A stretch of DNA of 64,000 bases from assembly GCA_050258755.1 (NCBI GenBank), contig JBLMZI010000006.1, positions 310,001 through 374,000 on the forward strand, written 5' to 3'. Positions 16,418 to 25,585 of the stretch are shown here, in pieces. The notes below the pieces were generated by a model. The model searched no databases. It had not been told where the DNA came from and was given only the letters and a program-made list of their open reading frames with translations. The number at the start of each line of letters is the position of its first letter. Within the stretch, counting starts at the first letter, position 1. The translations under genes and the position numbers were made by a program. The DNA is from JBLMZI01 sp050258755 (lineage in GTDB: Bacteria; Bacillota; Syntrophomonadia; Syntrophomonadales; DTU052).

Positions 16418-17125
16418 TCAGGCTCTTTGTTGCGGCTGCTCCTGAATCCGCATCCGGTACCCTACCCCGGGTTCGGTAATGATATAAATCGGTTGATTGG
16501 GATTGGGCTCGATTTTTTTCCGGAGCTGACCGACATAAATCCGCAGATAGTGGGTTTCCTTTTCAAAACCTTTCCCCCATACGGCGTTCATTAATTGCTT
16601 ATGGGTGATGACTTTCCCAACATTTACGGCCAGCAGCTTCAAGATTTCATATTCGGTCGGGGTCAGTTTCAGGGGCGTGTTCCCCAGCATAACCTGACGG
16701 TGAGCAATGTCCAGAGTCAACTCACCGTTTGAGATCAGCGGTTCATCCTTAGTATTGGTGGCATGCCGGAGCGCTACCCGGATCCGCGCCATGAGTTCAC
16801 CCATGCTGAATGGTTTCGCCAGGTAATCGTCCGCACCGCGATCCAGGGCTTGAATCTTATCCTTTTCCTGTTCCCGCACCGATAATACGATAATCGGGGT
16901 TGAACTCCACTCTCGAATGCGGGTAATGAATTCCTCGCCGCTTAGATCCGGCAATCCCAAATCAAGCACGATCAGATCCGGCCGGTCCATGGCGGCCCGC
17001 TCCAGCCCTTCACCGCCGCTGCAGGCCAGAATGCAGTCATAACCGTGCGCCTTCAGACCGACTTGCAGCAGGCGCCGGATTTCCGGTTCATCATCGACAA
17101 CCAGGATTTTTGCCCCGTTAATCAT
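16418..17125 (-). CDS. kdpE: Response regulator KdpE (OmpR family)
   Basis: 235 aa from the ATG at 17125, which overlaps the kdpD stop (ATGATTAA), so the two are translationally coupled. The receiver domain has the acidic pocket VVDDEPEIRR, the phospho-acceptor Asp in LIVLDLGLPDLSG and the conserved Lys in LAKPFSMGEL. The C-terminal winged helix covers about residues 135-230, with LTPTEYEILKLLAVNVGKVI and a recognition region near THYLRIYVGQLRKKIE. It should activate K+-limitation genes when phosphorylated by KdpD. The longer open frame upstream lies inside kdpD and is not used. Confidence 0.92.
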   Translation of the reverse strand: MINGAKILVVDDEPEIRRLLQVGLKAHGYDCILACSGGEGLERAAMDRPDLIVLDLGLPDLSGEEFITRIREWSSTPIIVLSVREQEKDKIQALDRGADDYLAKPFSMGELMARIRVALRHATNTKDEPLISNGELTLDIAHRQVMLGNTPLKLTPTEYEILKLLAVNVGKVITHKQLMNAVWGKGFEKETHYLRIYVGQLRKKIEPNPNQPIYIITEPGVGYRMRIQEQPQQRA

Positions 17126-19829
17126 CGGATTCACCTGCCTCACCGGTGGCGATTTCATTGGGTAGCGTCGCATCCATCGGAATGGAAAACGTGACCGCGG
17201 CACCAATAGCAGCCCGGTTTTCCGCCCGAATTTTCCCGCCGTGTTCCTCAATGATCGCTTTACAAATGGAAAGACCCAGTCCGGTCCCGCTGACGTGCCG
17301 GTCCGAATTCAGCCGGTAGAACTTGTCAAACACCTTTTCTTCATCGCCGGGATCAATGCCCTGGCCCTGGTCATCGATGGTAATCCAGACCTGACCGTCT
17401 CCGGCCGTTACCAGAATCCCGACTTCACTTCCCGGCAGTGAATACTTGACAGCATTGTCCAACAGATTGGTCAGCACCTGTTCAATCAAAGCGAAGTCGA
17501 GCCGCAGCAGCGGTATCCCGGGCGATATATCGACGTTCAGCGGCCTTCCGGCCAGCAGTTCCGCGTTTTCGCGCAGCGATACCCCGATTAAATCCTGTAC
17601 ATCGCACCAATCCTTCTGAAGCTTTAAAAAACCGCTTTCCAGCCGGGCCATATCCAGAAGGTTGCCGATGACGCGGTTCATTCGGGCTGCGCCCCGCTTG
17701 ATCGACTGAAGCAGTGTGCTGCGTTCCTCTTTCGAATACAGCTCGGCATCCTCGATGAGGCTGGTTACGGCTCCGGTAATGGACGACAGCGGCGTACGCA
17801 GGTCGTGTGAAATAGAATTAAACAATGCCGTCCGAAGGCGCTCGCTTTCGGCCAGATTACGGGCAGCCTGCGCTTCGGCGGCCAGTTTCAGCCGGCCGAT
17901 GGTCAGGGCCAGCAGCCCGGCTACCGCCTCCACCAAATCCCTTTGTTCGGGCGTTAAATAGGCTTCCTTTAATTTGATCCCCATAACGCCGTAAATTTGG
18001 AGCTCCGCCTTGATTGGCACATACATGCCCGCGGCGCCGGATAAGGTGGATGTGCCGGCTCCAGTCGTCTGATCATGCAGAAACGCCCAGTTCGCCGCCT
18101 CCAATTCTCTTGGATCCTGGGCCATTTCACTCAACGGTTGGCTGACCGCAAGCATCTGCAGGTGTTCATTCGGGCCTTCGACCATCAGGATCGCCTCTCC
18201 CTCCAGGGTTCGGGCCATATAATCGACCACTTTTTCGGCCAGAGCATCCAATTCGGCTACAGCAGCAATTTCCCGGGCGATATTGTAGAGCGCTCTGGTA
18301 CGGTGTTCCCGGATACGGGTTTCCTCAACCCGGTACTGCAGTCTTTGAGCGATGGTACCCGTGGTGATGGCAACGATCAGGAAGACCGCAAAGGATAGAA
18401 GATAGCGTAAATCGTCCACGGAAAGATGATGAACCGGCGGCACAAAAAACAGATCCAGGGCTAATACGCCGACCAGCGACGCCATAACGGACAGCCCAAT
18501 ATTATATTTCGCCGATGCGTACAAAACGGGCAGCAAATAAAACAGAGCGATATTGGTAATACCCAGGGTTTCTCCGCCCAACCTCCCGATCACGGTGACC
18601 GTGAGAATCTGAAGTAAAATCCAGACATACGGCATGGCTTTCTTGCGTCCCGGGTTCGGCCGGATTTTGACGCCCTGCTCTTTCGGCGCGGATTCCCCGG
18701 GGATAATATGGACACTCATCCCGGTGCTGCCGCGTATGATTTCATCCACGATAGAAGGCCGGAACCGTTCAAGCCATTTTGGCCGGATCGGTTTCCCAAG
18801 CACAATTTGGGTCACATTCCGTTCACCCGCCAGGGCCAGGATTTCATTCGCGATATCCTGACCGGTCAGGGTGACGATCTCGGCCCCGAGCTTTTCCGCC
18901 AGCCGGATATTCTGCGCCAGACTTTCCGCGGCTTTCGGGTTTTGCGGAGCTACCCGGGGTGTTTCCACATAGGCGACGATCAGCTCGGCCCGTAAGCTCG
19001 CAGCCATTCTTCGGGCACGGCGCAGGACATGAACCCCGAAGGGACTGCTGCTGATACACGCGAGGACGCGCTCACCGACCGGCCATGGGCCAGCGATGCC
19101 GTGACCGCGCCGGTACTCTTCCATGCGCTGGTTCACCGCCTGAGCAGCCTGGCGCAGGGCGAGTTCGCGCAGCGCGTTCAAATTTCCGGGACGGTAAAAC
19201 TTTCGCAGCGCGCGGGCTGTCATCTCAGGCGCGTAAACCTTGCCTTCCTGCAGCCGCTGGACCAGCTCTTCGGCGGGAATGTCGATCAGGTGAACCTGAT
19301 CAGCATTTTCCAGCAGGCGGTCCGGGATGGTGTCTAGAACTCGTATCCCCGTAATTTGGGCAACAATGTCATTCAGGCTCTCCAGATGCTGAATATTCAA
19401 GGTGGTGTAAACGTTAATACCGGCGGCCAGCAGTTCCTCGATGTCGTCACAGCGATGCGTATGCCGGGATCCCTCCAGGTTCGTATGCGCCAGTACATCG
19501 ACCAACGCCAGCTGCGGCCGTCTTGCAATCAGGGCATCCAGATCCATTTCAGCAACGGTTCCGCCGCTGACGTCCCGGGAGCGCGAATCGACGCGGGGAA
19601 TCCCGCTGGCAAGAGCCTCCGTCTCCGGCCGGCCGTGGGTATCAATCCAGCCGATGACCACGTCCCATCCTTCGGCCAACCGCTCATGCGCCGCCTGCAA
19701 CATAGCATAGGTTTTTCCGGCGCCAGCCGCTGCGCCCAAAAACACGGTCAATTTCCCGCGAACTTCGCGTTTGCCGCGCCCCATAACGACTTCCAACCCG
19801 TTTTTCACGCCTTCAAGCATCAGGAACAC
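17118..19829 (-). CDS. kdpD: Sensor histidine kinase KdpD
   Basis: 903 aa, full length. N-terminal KdpD domain (residues about 25-235) with Walker A GAAAGAGKTYAML; universal stress protein domain (about 250-375); four membrane helices (about 395-500); a GAF-like region (about 520-650); HisKA with FNSISHDLRTPLSSI (phospho-His) near 675; ATPase domain to about 890 with DQGQGIDP and GTGLGLSICKAI. In the stress-protein domain SSS is followed 20 residues later by LIVAY, which overlaps the SxS-20-FTAxY motif reported for c-di-AMP-binding KdpD but keeps only the serines and Tyr. It senses K+ limitation and passes phosphate to KdpE. No kdpFABC genes are in the window. Confidence 0.93.
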   Translation of the reverse strand: MFLMLEGVKNGLEVVMGRGKREVRGKLTVFLGAAAGAGKTYAMLQAAHERLAEGWDVVIGWIDTHGRPETEALASGIPRVDSRSRDVSGGTVAEMDLDALIARRPQLALVDVLAHTNLEGSRHTHRCDDIEELLAAGINVYTTLNIQHLESLNDIVAQITGIRVLDTIPDRLLENADQVHLIDIPAEELVQRLQEGKVYAPEMTARALRKFYRPGNLNALRELALRQAAQAVNQRMEEYRRGHGIAGPWPVGERVLACISSSPFGVHVLRRARRMAASLRAELIVAYVETPRVAPQNPKAAESLAQNIRLAEKLGAEIVTLTGQDIANEILALAGERNVTQIVLGKPIRPKWLERFRPSIVDEIIRGSTGMSVHIIPGESAPKEQGVKIRPNPGRKKAMPYVWILLQILTVTVIGRLGGETLGITNIALFYLLPVLYASAKYNIGLSVMASLVGVLALDLFFVPPVHHLSVDDLRYLLSFAVFLIVAITTGTIAQRLQYRVEETRIREHRTRALYNIAREIAAVAELDALAEKVVDYMARTLEGEAILMVEGPNEHLQMLAVSQPLSEMAQDPRELEAANWAFLHDQTTGAGTSTLSGAAGMYVPIKAELQIYGVMGIKLKEAYLTPEQRDLVEAVAGLLALTIGRLKLAAEAQAARNLAESERLRTALFNSISHDLRTPLSSITGAVTSLIEDAELYSKEERSTLLQSIKRGAARMNRVIGNLLDMARLESGFLKLQKDWCDVQDLIGVSLRENAELLAGRPLNVDISPGIPLLRLDFALIEQVLTNLLDNAVKYSLPGSEVGILVTAGDGQVWITIDDQGQGIDPGDEEKVFDKFYRLNSDRHVSGTGLGLSICKAIIEEHGGKIRAENRAAIGAAVTFSIPMDATLPNEIATGEAGESDD

Positions 19830-19867
19830 CCTCTTCCACTTTCATCGTAGCTTGAACCGTCGTCAAT

Positions 19868-19923
19868 TGTCTGTAAGAAGAATGCGGATGGATGTAAAAT
19901 AAGTGTAAAAAAGGCGTAATAGG
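19868..19923 (-). promoter_or_regulatory. Candidate KdpE operator before kdpD
   Basis: On the minus strand TTAC cores recur at offsets 5, 16, 27 and 48 of the segment, i.e. 11-base steps with one skipped turn. TTTTTTACAC and ATTTTACATC resemble KdpE-type sites. It ends 38 bases before the kdpD start and would imply autoregulation. Confidence 0.55.
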
Positions 19924-19989
19924 CGGCAGGCATGGCGAAACAGTCCGTTTTAAATGGGCAGAAATGTGGCTGGACGATATGCGTATAAT

Positions 19990-20150
19990 ACGGTAATCTT
20001 TGTCGGCTGGCCATTGTAGTTCCGCCGGGACACAGAAGTCCCCGCGGTGTCCGCGAACACCGGTCGAACTTTCTTTCAACCGATTTCATTTTCTAATTAT
20101 TTAGATCGAATCAACCTGAATGAAGGCCGGCGCCAACGCTGGCCTTTTTT
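19990..20150 (+). ncRNA. Candidate small RNA upstream of kdpD, opposite strand
   Basis: A TATAAT box at 19984-19989 is followed by three possible hairpins (CCGCCGGGAC/GTCCCCGCGG with one mismatch, GGTGT/ACACC, CGGT..ACCG). A terminator-like hairpin, AAGGCCGGCG/CGCTGGCCTT, with six T residues ends at 20150. No plus-strand protein gene lies before this terminator, since kdpD reads the other way. No convincing -35 box is seen and no known RNA family is recognised. Confidence 0.35.
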
Positions 20151-20182
20151 AATAGCGGTCTGGCAAAATCCATGGGAATTGC

Positions 20183-20629
20183 TTAAAACGCGGCGAAATC
20201 CTCGAGGTATGTGTTCAGCACCGTATATTTACCGTTTAACTTGTTAACTTCAAAACGCAGGAAAAGGGGCTTTCCCCCGCCGACCGGAGTCAGTTTTTCA
20301 ATGACTTCCATGTGATCCAGGGTGGAATACATCAGGGACTTTTCAAATGCGATGCTGTGGAACCGATTCTGTCTCTGTGACGTGGCGGTGATCCGTTCCA
20401 ATCTGGGAATCACCGTGCCGTCGAGCATCTTCCGATTCGTTTCGCTGCCCATCGCACGAGCCGCTGTAAAATCATACCGGGCGACGGCTTCCGCATAGCG
20501 CTGCCCGAAGTCCAACAGCGGAATTGGCTTTTCGGTAAGGTTTGGGCCCGGGTAATAGGTATAACTGGCGTAAATCAGGGCCAACACAATCAGGGTAAGC
20601 AGTCCGGCATGTCTCCATCGAATTTTCAC
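20183..20629 (-). CDS. Membrane-anchored hypothetical protein
   Basis: 148 aa. A single N-terminal helix (about residues 8-24, LLTLIVLALIYASYTYYPG) suggests an anchored protein with an extracytoplasmic domain of about 120 residues. The domain has an NTF2-like flavour (FGQRYAEAVARYDFTAARAM, then strands ending in KYTVLNTYLEDF), similar to small exported proteins of unknown role. No catalytic motif. It is followed by the kdpD upstream region. Confidence 0.65.
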   Translation of the reverse strand: MKIRWRHAGLLTLIVLALIYASYTYYPGPNLTEKPIPLLDFGQRYAEAVARYDFTAARAMGSETNRKMLDGTVIPRLERITATSQRQNRFHSIAFEKSLMYSTLDHMEVIEKLTPVGGGKPLFLRFEVNKLNGKYTVLNTYLEDFAAF

Positions 20630-20745
20630 GGTACCTCATTGCCTTTCCTTCTTTCGATTAGTATTGCCGAGAATTGCCTGGGACTATAGATTAAATGCAG
20701 ACATCCAGTTTTATCGCCTCGCCTTGCGCGCTGCACCTGACAAAA

Positions 20746-20768
20746 AAGAGCCCGTTTCCCGGGCTCTT
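20746..20768 (-). terminator. Terminator of the ferredoxin-type gene
   Basis: AAGAGCCCG pairs with CGGGCTCTT over a 5-base loop. On the minus strand a run of six T follows. Confidence 0.85.
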
Positions 20769-20798
20769 CAGGATGTTTTTGCTTCGCGGGTCACTTCC

Positions 20799-22103
20799 CT
20801 AGCGCCGCGTCACAGGATTGTTTTTTTCGTCATACCAGGCAATCAGGCGCTCCAGATACCTGGATTTCATTTGCCTGCTGGCGAGCGCCTGTTTGATCGG
20901 AGGCAAGCGCAGCACCACAGATAAGATGGCTGCCATCGCGCGGTGACTGGCAAACGCCTGCTGATCAAAAATCAGATTCTGCAGTGTTCCCCGTTCAATA
21001 GCCATCACCACAACCCGGTGGGTGGAATTGACCGGCGTAATCACCCGTTGGGCCCTGGGGGCCAGATGAATCAGTTCGTGGGCGCAGGAGCGGACGCATA
21101 CCCCACAGCCCAGACAGACTTCCTCATCGAGTTTCGCTTTCTTTTTCCGGGGATCGTGCGGATCATTCGCCGAAACCAGGGTCATGGCCTCCACCGGACA
21201 GATGGCCACACATTTCCCGCAGCCATTACAGCGATCGATATCCAATTTCGGGACAAAATTCGTGGTATGAATCGGGTTCAAAAAGCCGAATCGCCGGGCA
21301 GCAATCAGTGCTTCACAGCAGCAGCCGCAGCAGTTGCAGATGAAATTCACGCCACGGCGGACGTTATCGCCAATCTGAACCAGATTATGTTCGTAAGCCT
21401 GCTGCAGCAGTTCCATGCATTCCGATTTTTCAACCTCCCGCGCGATCCCATGCATGGTCAGCGAGCGGCCGGTGTTGTTGAAGGTCATGCAGATGTCCAT
21501 GGGCGCATCACACGCCCGGCCAATATGCTGCATTTTGTGTCGGCAATAACATAGTCCGACGCCAATGTGCGGGGAGGTTTGAATGATTTCGGAAGCGCGT
21601 TCATAGTCCAAAATCGTGACGGCATCGTCATTGGTCAGAACCGGTTCCTGAACGAAAGCGCGTACAATCCCGGTTTCCCCGTGGCAGAAAAGCTCTTTGA
21701 TAAAGTCCTCTTCGACATTCATGTACTGGTAGTACAGCTCGCTTAACAGCTTCTGGTCAATATCCCCGCGGGTCCGCATTAGAGCAAACTCGAAGAACCC
21801 AGCCATCGGCGGCGGAATAATGTATCGCTGAACACCGTTATCATCGACATCCAAAAGCAATCCCCGTCCGGCCAGGTTCTCCAGGGTCTTTTGCGCTGTG
21901 ACCGAATCCGTTTTCCATACCTGGGCAGCCGTATCCACGGTAAACGGTTTGATAGGCAGCAGCGCGACCATTTGCGCTTCCCGCTCCGAAAAGAGAAGAC
22001 TAAGGATTTTATATAAGGTTTCGCCCGGAGGGACTCCCTGCGGCATTCTGTTTAACCGGTCGATCAACCGGGCATAGCCCTGTCGGGTGGAGTGATGCGC
22101 CAC
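20799..22103 (-). CDS. 4Fe-4S dicluster protein with N-terminal winged-helix-like region
   Basis: About 434 aa. Residues about 35-100 look like a winged-helix or MarR-like region (LSLLFSEREAQMVALLPIKP, then TAAQVWKTDSVTAQKTLENL). Several cysteine groups follow: LCYCRHKM, CNCCGCCCEA near 265, then two ferredoxin motifs CNGCGKCVAICP near 300 and CLGCGVCVRSC near 340, enough for two 4Fe-4S clusters plus a further metal site. Proteins of this type occur in anaerobes as electron-transfer or redox-regulatory components; partner unknown. The second GTG (22103) is preferred because GAGGTGA sits at good distance; the frame opens at 22112. Confidence 0.78.
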   Translation of the reverse strand: MAHHSTRQGYARLIDRLNRMPQGVPPGETLYKILSLLFSEREAQMVALLPIKPFTVDTAAQVWKTDSVTAQKTLENLAGRGLLLDVDDNGVQRYIIPPPMAGFFEFALMRTRGDIDQKLLSELYYQYMNVEEDFIKELFCHGETGIVRAFVQEPVLTNDDAVTILDYERASEIIQTSPHIGVGLCYCRHKMQHIGRACDAPMDICMTFNNTGRSLTMHGIAREVEKSECMELLQQAYEHNLVQIGDNVRRGVNFICNCCGCCCEALIAARRFGFLNPIHTTNFVPKLDIDRCNGCGKCVAICPVEAMTLVSANDPHDPRKKKAKLDEEVCLGCGVCVRSCAHELIHLAPRAQRVITPVNSTHRVVVMAIERGTLQNLIFDQQAFASHRAMAAILSVVLRLPPIKQALASRQMKSRYLERLIAWYDEKNNPVTRR

Positions 22104-22344
22104 CGCCTTCACCTCGATTGCAAAAAGTTTCTGTACTCATTATACGTTTGTTGATATACCCGGAAAACCCAAAATATCGAGTTTTTTATGTCTAAAAATG
22201 CCCGAAACGCAGAATCATCTTCTGGTCTCGCCGGTCACTGCCGAAATATTCGCCGATAATCGGCTATTCTTCGTCGTCCATAAAATGATTATTCCCCTTT
22301 TCGAAATCGAAAGAACGCTGCAGTTCGAGTTTGAAGCCGCGCAC

Positions 22345-22386
22345 AAAGACCGCCGGTCTGGCGTCAAAGCCATTCCGGCGGTCTTT
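22345..22386. terminator. Terminator of the ilv-leu-cimA operon
   Basis: AAAGACCGCCGG pairs with CCGGCGGTCTTT, with an inner TGGC/GCCA pair. It lies 22 bases beyond the cimA stop. Confidence 0.8.
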
Positions 22387-22407
22387 TAGGTTTCTTTTCC
22401 ACCAAGT

Positions 22408-24015
22408 CTAGTCTTCGGTTTTTGGGGTCACTGTGTCCCGTTTCAGCAGCAGGTAGTTCATTGCATCCACCATCGCCTGCCAGGAGGCTTCGATGATATT
22501 CTCCGAGACGCCGACCGTGTTCCAATTGTCCTTCTGGGTTGCCGATTCGATCAGAACCCGGACCTTGGCGGCGGTGCCGTCCTTGCCATCCAAAACGCGG
22601 ACTTTGTAGTCTGCCAGACGCATCTCGTCGATCGCCGGGTAGTGAACCGCCAGGGCTTTGCGCAGAGCGTTATCCAGCGCGTTGACCGGACCGTCCCCTT
22701 CCGCGGCGGTGTGTACCGTTTGACCGTCGACGGCAAGCTTGATCACGGCTTCCGAGGTTATCAGGTTATCCTCGCGTTTTTCAATGATAATGCGAAGGTT
22801 CTGAAGGGCAAAGTAGTCCTTGTATTGTCCGAACGCTTTTCGGAGCAGCAGTTCCAACGAGGCTTCGGCCCCTTCGAACTGGAAGCCTTCATTCTCCAGT
22901 TCCTTGATCTGATTGATAATCCTGCGGGTTTCGGCGTCGTACTGGTTGACGTCGAGGTTTAGCTCTTTCGCCTTGTACATCAAATTGGAAGTGCCTGAAA
23001 GCTCTGAGACCAACACCCGTCGGTAATTGCCCACGGCCTCGGGATCGATATGCTCATAGGTCTGCGAATTCTTCAGAATCGCGCTGACATGAATCCCCGC
23101 TTTATGCGCGAAGGCACCGTGCCCAACGAAGGGGTGGTTGCTGTGATGCGGCATATTGGCCACTTCACTGATGTATCGCGAAACCTCGGTCAGTTTTCTC
23201 AACCGCCCCGCCGGCAGGCACGAGCAGTTCATTTTCAGTTCGAGATTCGGAATAATCGCGCACAGATCGGCATTGCCGCACCGCTCGCCATAGCCGTTCA
23301 TGGTCCCCTGCACCTGGGCCGCGCCATGCCGGACCGCCGCAATTGAGTTGATCACAGCCAGGCCGCTGTCATTGTGCGCATGAATTCCAATCGGGCAGTT
23401 TACCTTTGCTTTGACGTCATCGATGATGTTTTCGAGATCCCAGGTCAAGGTACCGCCATTGGTATCACACAACACGATCCAATCCGCTCCGGCCGATTCC
23501 GCCGCCTGGCAAACCTTCACCGCATACTCGGGGTTCGCCTTGTAACCGTCGAAGAAATGCTCCGCGTCAAAGATCGCCTCAATCCCGCGTTCCTTTACAA
23601 ACCGGATGGTGTCGCTGACCATAGCCAGATTCTCTTCAAGCGTTGTTTCCAGGGCTTTCTCCACGTGAAAGTCCCAGGCCTTTCCGAAGACGCAGACAGC
23701 CTTAACACCAGAATCGACCAGGGTTTTAATGTTTGCGTCCTGCTCCACCGGTACGCCGGCTCTGCGCGTGCTGCTGAACGCTGTCAGTTTGGCATGCGTC
23801 AGGCCAAGCTGTCCCGCCATCCCGAAGAACTCCATGTCTTTGGGATTGCTGCCCGGCCATCCGCCTTCGATGTAATCAACACCGAGCTTATCAAGCCGCT
23901 TGGCGATTTTCACCTTGTCCTGAAGGGAAAGTGCCATCCCTTCGCCCTGTGAGCCATCACGCAGGGTGGTGTCATAAATAAAGATCTTTTTCAGCTTCGA
24001 ATCCCCACTGCCCAT
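22408..24015 (-). CDS. cimA: (R)-citramalate synthase
   Basis: About 535 aa. The HMGL-like TIM barrel starts with IYDTTLRDGSQGEGMALSLQ; the Gly-Glu-Gly spacing is typical of CimA (LeuA has DGEQSPG). GIHAHNDSGLAVINSIAAV carries the metal-binding histidines. The C-terminal LeuA-like regulatory domain is present from about residue 390. It condenses pyruvate with acetyl-CoA to citramalate, giving a threonine-independent route to 2-oxobutyrate and isoleucine. LeuC, LeuD and LeuB next to it could process citramalate as well as isopropylmalate. The start is uncertain: GTG at 24018 and ATG at 24015 both abut GAGG. Last gene of the operon. Confidence 0.9.
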   Translation of the reverse strand: MGSGDSKLKKIFIYDTTLRDGSQGEGMALSLQDKVKIAKRLDKLGVDYIEGGWPGSNPKDMEFFGMAGQLGLTHAKLTAFSSTRRAGVPVEQDANIKTLVDSGVKAVCVFGKAWDFHVEKALETTLEENLAMVSDTIRFVKERGIEAIFDAEHFFDGYKANPEYAVKVCQAAESAGADWIVLCDTNGGTLTWDLENIIDDVKAKVNCPIGIHAHNDSGLAVINSIAAVRHGAAQVQGTMNGYGERCGNADLCAIIPNLELKMNCSCLPAGRLRKLTEVSRYISEVANMPHHSNHPFVGHGAFAHKAGIHVSAILKNSQTYEHIDPEAVGNYRRVLVSELSGTSNLMYKAKELNLDVNQYDAETRRIINQIKELENEGFQFEGAEASLELLLRKAFGQYKDYFALQNLRIIIEKREDNLITSEAVIKLAVDGQTVHTAAEGDGPVNALDNALRKALAVHYPAIDEMRLADYKVRVLDGKDGTAAKVRVLIESATQKDNWNTVGVSENIIEASWQAMVDAMNYLLLKRDTVTPKTED

Positions 24016-24023
24016 CACCTCAA

Positions 24024-25088
24024 CTATATTCTTTCCGCAACGAGAGAACCCATTTCTTCCGTGTTGACCAGCTTAGTGCCGTCTTCATGGATATCCGGGG
24101 TCCGGTAGCCATCCGCAAGGACTATGCGAACCGCGGCATCCACCGCCTTCGCTTCCTTGCTCAGGTTAAAGGAGTATTCCAGCATCATTGCGGCCGACAG
24201 AATCGTGGCCAGCGGATTGGCTTTCTTCTGGCCCGCGATGTCGGGAGCCGATCCGTGCGACGGCTCATAAAGGCCGACTTGACCACCGATCGAAGCAGAC
24301 GGCAGCATGCCGATAGATCCGGTCAGCATTGAGGCTTCGTCGGTCAGAATGTCGCCGAACATGTTATCGGTCACAATCACATCGAACTGGCGCGGGTTGC
24401 GGATCAGCTGCATCGAACAGTTATCAACATACATATGGGTCAACTCAACATCCGGGTAGTCCTTAGCGACTTCCACGATGGTCTCACGCCACAGCCTGGA
24501 GGTTTCCAGTACATTGGCCTTATCAACGGAACAAAGCTTCTTACCGCGTTTTCTGGCCGCATTAAAGGCAAACCGGGAAATACGGATAATTTCCTGGGTC
24601 GAGTATTCGTTCACATCAGCCGCGACTTCGCCGTCAGCCGTTTTTTCGCGCCATTTCTTCCCGAAATAGATGCCGCCGGTCAGTTCGCGGACCACCAGAA
24701 TATCGACACCTTCAAGCACCTCGGGCCGCAGCGTGGACGCCTGGACCAGTTCCGGAAACAGGAAGCAGGGCCGCAGATTGGCATAGAGCCCCAAATGCTT
24801 GCGCAGCGGCAGCAGCGCGCCGACTTCGGGGCGCAGTTCGGTCGGCAGGTTTTCCCACTTCGGCCCGCCGATCGCACCAAGCAGCACCGCCTGGCTGGTC
24901 TGGCACAGCTTCAGGGTTTCCGGAGGCAGCGGGTGACCGGTTGCGTCATACCCCGCACCCCCGACCGGCGCTTCCTCAAAGCTAAACTGATGACCATATT
25001 TCACGCCAACGGCTTTCAACACTTTCACGGCTTCCGGAACGATCTCTACGCCAATCCCGTCACCGGGGAGCACAGCGATTTTATACAT
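24024..25088 (-). CDS. leuB: 3-isopropylmalate dehydrogenase
   Basis: 354 aa, normal length. Starts MYKIAVLPGDGIGVEIVPEA; the family dehydrogenase signature is seen as VTDNMFGDILTDEASMLTGS near residue 240, with the Mg/substrate aspartates. VRELTGGIYFG near 140 is the substrate loop. It oxidises and decarboxylates 3-isopropylmalate to 2-oxoisocaproate with NAD+, and likely also handles methylmalate from CimA. Its ATG overlaps the leuD stop (TAATG), indicating coupling. Confidence 0.95.
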   Translation of the reverse strand: MYKIAVLPGDGIGVEIVPEAVKVLKAVGVKYGHQFSFEEAPVGGAGYDATGHPLPPETLKLCQTSQAVLLGAIGGPKWENLPTELRPEVGALLPLRKHLGLYANLRPCFLFPELVQASTLRPEVLEGVDILVVRELTGGIYFGKKWREKTADGEVAADVNEYSTQEIIRISRFAFNAARKRGKKLCSVDKANVLETSRLWRETIVEVAKDYPDVELTHMYVDNCSMQLIRNPRQFDVIVTDNMFGDILTDEASMLTGSIGMLPSASIGGQVGLYEPSHGSAPDIAGQKKANPLATILSAAMMLEYSFNLSKEAKAVDAAVRIVLADGYRTPDIHEDGTKLVNTEEMGSLVAERI

Positions 25089-25585
25089 TACTTATTCACC
25101 TTCTCATTCACGTAGTTGATCAGCCCGCCCTTGTCCATGATCTGCATCATGAATTCGGGGAACGGCTCCGCCTGGTAGGTTTTGCCCGTGGTCAGGTTTT
25201 TGATGGAGCCGGATTTGATGTCGACATCCAGTTCGTCACCTTCGCTGATTTCATCAATGCATTCAGGACATTCCAGGATCGGCAGCCCGATATTGATCGA
25301 ATTGCGGTAAAAAATCCGGGCAAAAGAGCGGGCCACAACCACAGCCACACCGGCCGCTTTGATCGCGATCGGGGCGTGCTCGCGGGAACTGCCGCAGCCA
25401 AAGTTTTTGTCTGCGAGGATCAGATCGCCGGGCTTAACAATGTTCGGAAACTGGGGGTTGCTGCTATCCTCCATGCAGTGTTTCGCCAATTCTTTCGGGT
25501 CCGCGGTATTGAGATACCGGGCCGGGATGATCGCGTCGGTATCGACGTCCTTGCCGAATTTATAGACTTTGCCGATGAGACCCAT
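25088..25585 (-). CDS. leuD: 3-isopropylmalate dehydratase small subunit
   Basis: 165 aa, the short LeuD type found in archaea and clostridia. Motifs: VDTDAIIPARYLNT near residue 15 and FGCGSSREHAPIAIKAAG near 58, the swivelling-domain substrate loop. It pairs with LeuC to isomerise 2- to 3-isopropylmalate and probably citramalate to methylmalate. The start codon directly follows the leuC stop. Confidence 0.95.
   Translation of the reverse strand: MGLIGKVYKFGKDVDTDAIIPARYLNTADPKELAKHCMEDSSNPQFPNIVKPGDLILADKNFGCGSSREHAPIAIKAAGVAVVVARSFARIFYRNSINIGLPILECPECIDEISEGDELDVDIKSGSIKNLTTGKTYQAEPFPEFMMQIMDKGGLINYVNEKVNK

Noticed and set aside
16418..17251. The 277-aa version of the response regulator
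   Set aside because: The extra N-terminal 42 residues overlap kdpD and have no homology to KdpE; the ATG overlapping the kdpD stop gives the normal length.
19813..20089. Two overlapping minus-strand ORFs upstream of kdpD
   Set aside because: They have no ribosome sites, cover the KdpE-like repeats and hairpins, and look like chance frames.
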